This document shows positions 61,340 through 64,000 of a stretch of 64,000 nucleotides of DNA, piece after piece. The stretch's first letter is position 1, and the number at the start of each line of letters is the position of its first letter. Both the position numbers and the translations under genes were made by a program. This stretch comes from Neolewinella lacunae (GTDB lineage: Bacteria > Bacteroidota > Bacteroidia > Chitinophagales > Saprospiraceae), in NCBI RefSeq assembly GCF_014349155.1, contig NZ_JACSIT010000100.1:62001-126000 (forward strand), read 5' to 3'. The notes beneath the pieces are model-generated. The model was given only the letters and a program-made list of their open reading frames with translations. It was not told where the DNA came from and ran no database searches.

Positions 61340-62413
61340 ATGGTGCCGATACCGGAGAACGATCCCTTGCAAGAATATCCCCGCTGCAACTGCTGCGGGA
61401 GCCCGATGTGGCCAGGCGAACGGTTTTGCAGCGACTGCGGGCAAAAGGTCTACCATGGCCCGCCCAGCTTCTGGGGAATGCTCAGCACCTTTTATGCGGA
61501 TACCTTCAGCCTGGACAACCGCTTTTTCCGGACGATGCGGCAGCTGCTCGTCCCGGGCCGGCTCACCACCCTGTACCTTACGGGCCGGCAACAGCCCTAT
61601 TTCCAACCCCTGCGGCTGTTTTTTGTCAGCGGCCTGCTGATGATTGGCGTATACGGCGCAGTGGCAAGCACCGCGATCGGCGACAGCCTGGAGCGCTCCA
61701 CCGAGAACAAACGCTCCGAGGCCTACCAAAAAGTCTACAGTGAAAAGCTGATAGGCCAGGTTGATAGCGTCCGCCTTGCCTTCCCGCAGGCTATCGTCCG
61801 GCAGGCCACCGATAGCCTGATCGTTAGCATGGGACGCATCGAAAATGATTCGACCGAGCTCGGGTACCTCGATTTTAGCCAGGGACTGGGCGGTACAACG
61901 ACGCCCTTCATCATTTCTGACCAGGATTACATCCTGCTGACGCCGGAGGAAATCGTCACGAAATACGGAATCACCGGCCGCCTGAACCGCTACCAGGTCA
62001 AACAGCTCGTACGCCTGAACCGTATGAACCTGAGTGATGTCAACAAATTGATCGGCCAGTTGATCTGGGGCCTGCTGGTGATGGTTCCCATTTCAGCCTT
62101 GCTCCTCAAAGTGGTGTACATCCGCCGGAAAAAGAAGTACGTTGCCCACTTCGTATTTTCACTGCACACGCACTCGTTTTTATTCCTCACCCATTTTCTG
62201 GGAGCTTGTGAACTGGCCATCTTCGGTACGCCCTACCTCATCATCTTCGGCACCCTGGCCAGCATCGTCTATTTCGTCCTGTCCCTGAAAAAGGTATACC
62301 AGCAGGGTTGGTGGCGAACGCTGATCAAAGCATTCCTCCTGATGTGGGCCTACCTCTTCCTTTTGCAGCTGGTGGCCTTCGTGACTTTGCTGACCTGGAT
62401 GGTATTATTTTAA
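61340..62413 (+). CDS. DUF3667 membrane protein with zinc ribbon
   Basis: This 357-residue protein starts with a zinc ribbon (Cys16/Cys19 and Cys30/Cys33 in CNCCGSPMWPGERFCSDCG). The DUF3667 signature follows: TFYADTFSLDNRFFRTMRQLLVPG, then YLTGRQQPYFQPLRLFFVSGLLM. There are about five membrane helices, three of them near the C terminus. The family is common in Bacteroidota and has no assigned function. The ATG at 61340 is used because the ribbon lies close to the N terminus in relatives. Confidence 0.85.
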   Translation: MVPIPENDPLQEYPRCNCCGSPMWPGERFCSDCGQKVYHGPPSFWGMLSTFYADTFSLDNRFFRTMRQLLVPGRLTTLYLTGRQQPYFQPLRLFFVSGLLMIGVYGAVASTAIGDSLERSTENKRSEAYQKVYSEKLIGQVDSVRLAFPQAIVRQATDSLIVSMGRIENDSTELGYLDFSQGLGGTTTPFIISDQDYILLTPEEIVTKYGITGRLNRYQVKQLVRLNRMNLSDVNKLIGQLIWGLLVMVPISALLLKVVYIRRKKKYVAHFVFSLHTHSFLFLTHFLGACELAIFGTPYLIIFGTLASIVYFVLSLKKVYQQGWWRTLIKAFLLMWAYLFLLQLVAFVTLLTWMVLF

Positions 62414-62451
62414 GTCCCCCTCCCGATCCGGTCCGGCTGGGTTTCATTTTA

Positions 62452-62474
62452 GCCCATGGAGTTACCTGGAGTTG
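62452..62474 (+). repeat. CATGGAG repeat copy C (half copy)
   Basis: TTTTAGCCCATGGAGTTACC and TGGAGTTG match the first half of copies A and B; the second half is absent. It lies between convergent genes. Confidence 0.7.
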
Positions 62475-62518
62475 TTCGGAACCGGATCCAGGCCTCTGCT
62501 ACGTAGTCAACACTCGCC

Positions 62519-63838
62519 TCAAACCACCAGGGAGAGCCCCAGGCAACCCACCAGGCCAATGAGGCTCACCACCGTTTCCATCACCGTCCAGCTGCGGAGG
62601 GTCTGGGGCACGGTCAGGCCGAAGTATTCCTTGAAAAGCCAGAAGCCGGTGTCGTTGACGTGGCTCAGGGTGAGGCTGCCCGCGCCGGTGGCCAAGACGA
62701 GCAGCTCCGGGCTGGCGTTGCCGCCCTGGGCCAGGGGCAGCGCAATGCCGGCCGCAGTGATCGCCGCCACCGTCGCCGAACCCAGGGTTACCCGCAGGGC
62801 TGCGGCAATGAGCCAGGCAATGAGGATGGGGTGGGTATTGAAGCCTTGCAGGGTATCGACGATGTACCTGCTCGTGCCGCTATCGACCAACACCTGCTTG
62901 AAGGCTCCGCCCGCCGCAATGATGAGCAATACGGCAGCCATGGGAGCCAGTTGTTTGCCCACCCGGCCCATGAGTTGCTGGATGGACATCCCCGTTTGCC
63001 CGCCCAAAACCAGCATGGCAATCACCACTCCCAGTAAAAGCGCCACCGTAGCGTTGGTAAAGAGTCCGAGCAGGCCGGAACTTACGACCCAGCTTTGCTC
63101 GTCCACCGTTCCCTGCACCAGCGTCCCCGCCGCCAAAAGTAAAACGGGCAGCAACGCACACAACATACTCGCCCCGAAGGAGGGCAACCGCACGGGCAAT
63201 TCAATGGCCTCAAAGGTCAGCGCACCTTTGGTCTGGGGCATATTGCGCAGCGTACGCGCCAGCACCGGACCCGCCAAAATGACCGAGGGAATGCCCAGCA
63301 AAATGCCGTAGAGCAAGACCTTGCCCATGTCCGCACCGAAGGTGTTGGAAATAAGCACCGGCGCCGGGTGCGGCGGCAAAAAACCGTGCGTGACCGAGAG
63401 GGAGACCACCGTAGCCACCGCCACCATGGCCAGCGGAAGCCCTGTCTTTTCCGCCGCACTGATGATGATCGGCGCCATCATCACAAAGGCTACCGTGTAA
63501 AACAAGGGGATGCCAATCAAAAAACCGACCAAACACAGCCCCCAGAGCACCGAAGTTCCGGTCCGTTGCCCCACCAGGCGGTCGGTAATCACTTTTGCCG
63601 CTCCCGTTTCGGCCACCACACCGCCTAAAATAGCGCCTAAGCCGAGGATGATGGCCAGGTCGCTCAGCGTACCCCCCACGCCGTTCGTAATGGCGTCCAT
63701 CGTTCCCTTCGGGCCCATTCCCAGGCCCAAACCAGCCCCGATCGCCACCAACACCAGCGCAATAAAGGGGTGCCACTTCAGGATGACAATGAGCAGCAAA
63801 AGGGCGGCAACCGCCAGAAGCGTAATAACAATAGGCAT
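62519..63838 (-). CDS. GntP-family gluconate:proton symporter
   Basis: This 439-residue inner-membrane permease has about twelve helices. It matches GntP with ILKWHPFIALVLVAIGAGLGLGM, then GGTLSDLAIILGLGAILGGVVAETGAA, then the signature TVVSLSVTHGFLPPHPAPVLIS, and a late VSPEL-like segment QGGNASPELLVLATGAGSL, read here in parts. It takes up gluconate or related sugar acids with protons. No gluconate kinase is inside the window. The start at 63838 is standard. Confidence 0.9.
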   Translation of the reverse strand: MPIVITLLAVAALLLLIVILKWHPFIALVLVAIGAGLGLGMGPKGTMDAITNGVGGTLSDLAIILGLGAILGGVVAETGAAKVITDRLVGQRTGTSVLWGLCLVGFLIGIPLFYTVAFVMMAPIIISAAEKTGLPLAMVAVATVVSLSVTHGFLPPHPAPVLISNTFGADMGKVLLYGILLGIPSVILAGPVLARTLRNMPQTKGALTFEAIELPVRLPSFGASMLCALLPVLLLAAGTLVQGTVDEQSWVVSSGLLGLFTNATVALLLGVVIAMLVLGGQTGMSIQQLMGRVGKQLAPMAAVLLIIAAGGAFKQVLVDSGTSRYIVDTLQGFNTHPILIAWLIAAALRVTLGSATVAAITAAGIALPLAQGGNASPELLVLATGAGSLTLSHVNDTGFWLFKEYFGLTVPQTLRSWTVMETVVSLIGLVGCLGLSLVV

Positions 63839-63895
63839 GATCTCGGAGCGTAGCAGTGTTTAGACAGTGCGCCAAAGTACAACCCAAATCTTGTT

Positions 63896-64000
63896 CACGG
63901 CAGGTTGGAAGCAGGCAACCGGTCTATTCGCTGCTGTTCAGGTCCCTGGATCGCAATGGGCTTTTCGGTCGGTAGCAGGGCTAGTCCATCCACTACCAAA
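63896..64000 (-). CDS. Possible C-terminal end of a gene running off the right edge
   Basis: On the minus strand a frame enters from the right edge and reads GLALLPTEKPIAIQGPEQQR before stopping at 63896. Length and codon use look coding, and it would sit just upstream of the permease gene. Too little is visible for a family call. Confidence 0.4.

Overview
This window looks like chromosome from a high-GC member of the Bacteroidota, most likely a Saprospiria/Lewinella-type bacterium. The lineage is an inference. What supports it: a SusC/SusD pair, a giant hybrid two-component system, a type IX secretion sorting domain, a DUF3667 protein, an MbnP/MbnH pair, and several promoters with the Bacteroidota -7 box TAnnTTTG. 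Meso-DAP peptidoglycan is implied by the DNPR motif of MurE.

Layout. 272-10257 (all minus): a GT22-like mannosyltransferase, SusD, SusC, a CcmF/CcsA-type haem lyase and a CcmE-type haem chaperone. 10842-26872 (all plus): a complete dcw cell-wall and division cluster, mraZ-rsmH-ftsL-ftsI-murE-mraY-murD-ftsW-murG-murC-ftsQ-ftsA-ftsZ, preceded by three MraZ boxes. 26873-27550: terminator, possible small RNA and a 153-bp MITE. 27551-35669: T9SS cargo protein, GH2 glycosidase and its probable hybrid sensor-regulator. 35670-37575: AT-rich island with a frameshifted lipoprotein and a small outer-membrane protein. 37673-45051: Rieske oxygenase, SDR, metallo-hydrolase, YecM-like protein, glycerol-3-phosphate dehydrogenase and a PfkB sugar kinase. 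45209-48950: a probable copper-related cluster (two small membrane or secreted proteins, an outer-membrane protein, MbnP, MbnH). 48973-51832: a glutaredoxin-glutaredoxin-thioredoxin reductase fusion and a GT39-like transferase. 52010-52791: tRNA-Gly followed by a dense patch of repeats. 52792-63838: propeller lipoprotein, kinase/acyl-CoA dehydrogenase pair, prolyl oligopeptidase, ankyrin lipoprotein, uridine kinase, DUF3667 protein and a gluconate permease. A partial gene may run off the right edge.

The least explained part of the window is its repeats. A short motif, GCACCTGCG-N3/4-GCGCCC, occurs 16 times. Copies at the 5' side of genes point along the gene and copies at the 3' end point back into it, so single genes or groups of genes are bracketed by inward-facing copies. 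A second family is a composite element (8-bp and 17-bp tandem arrays arranged as inverted arms around a core) that sits exactly at stop codons in three places. Other repeats include a 50-bp array, a 39-bp array, a CATGGAG-type repeat and a duplicated tRNA-Gly 3' end.
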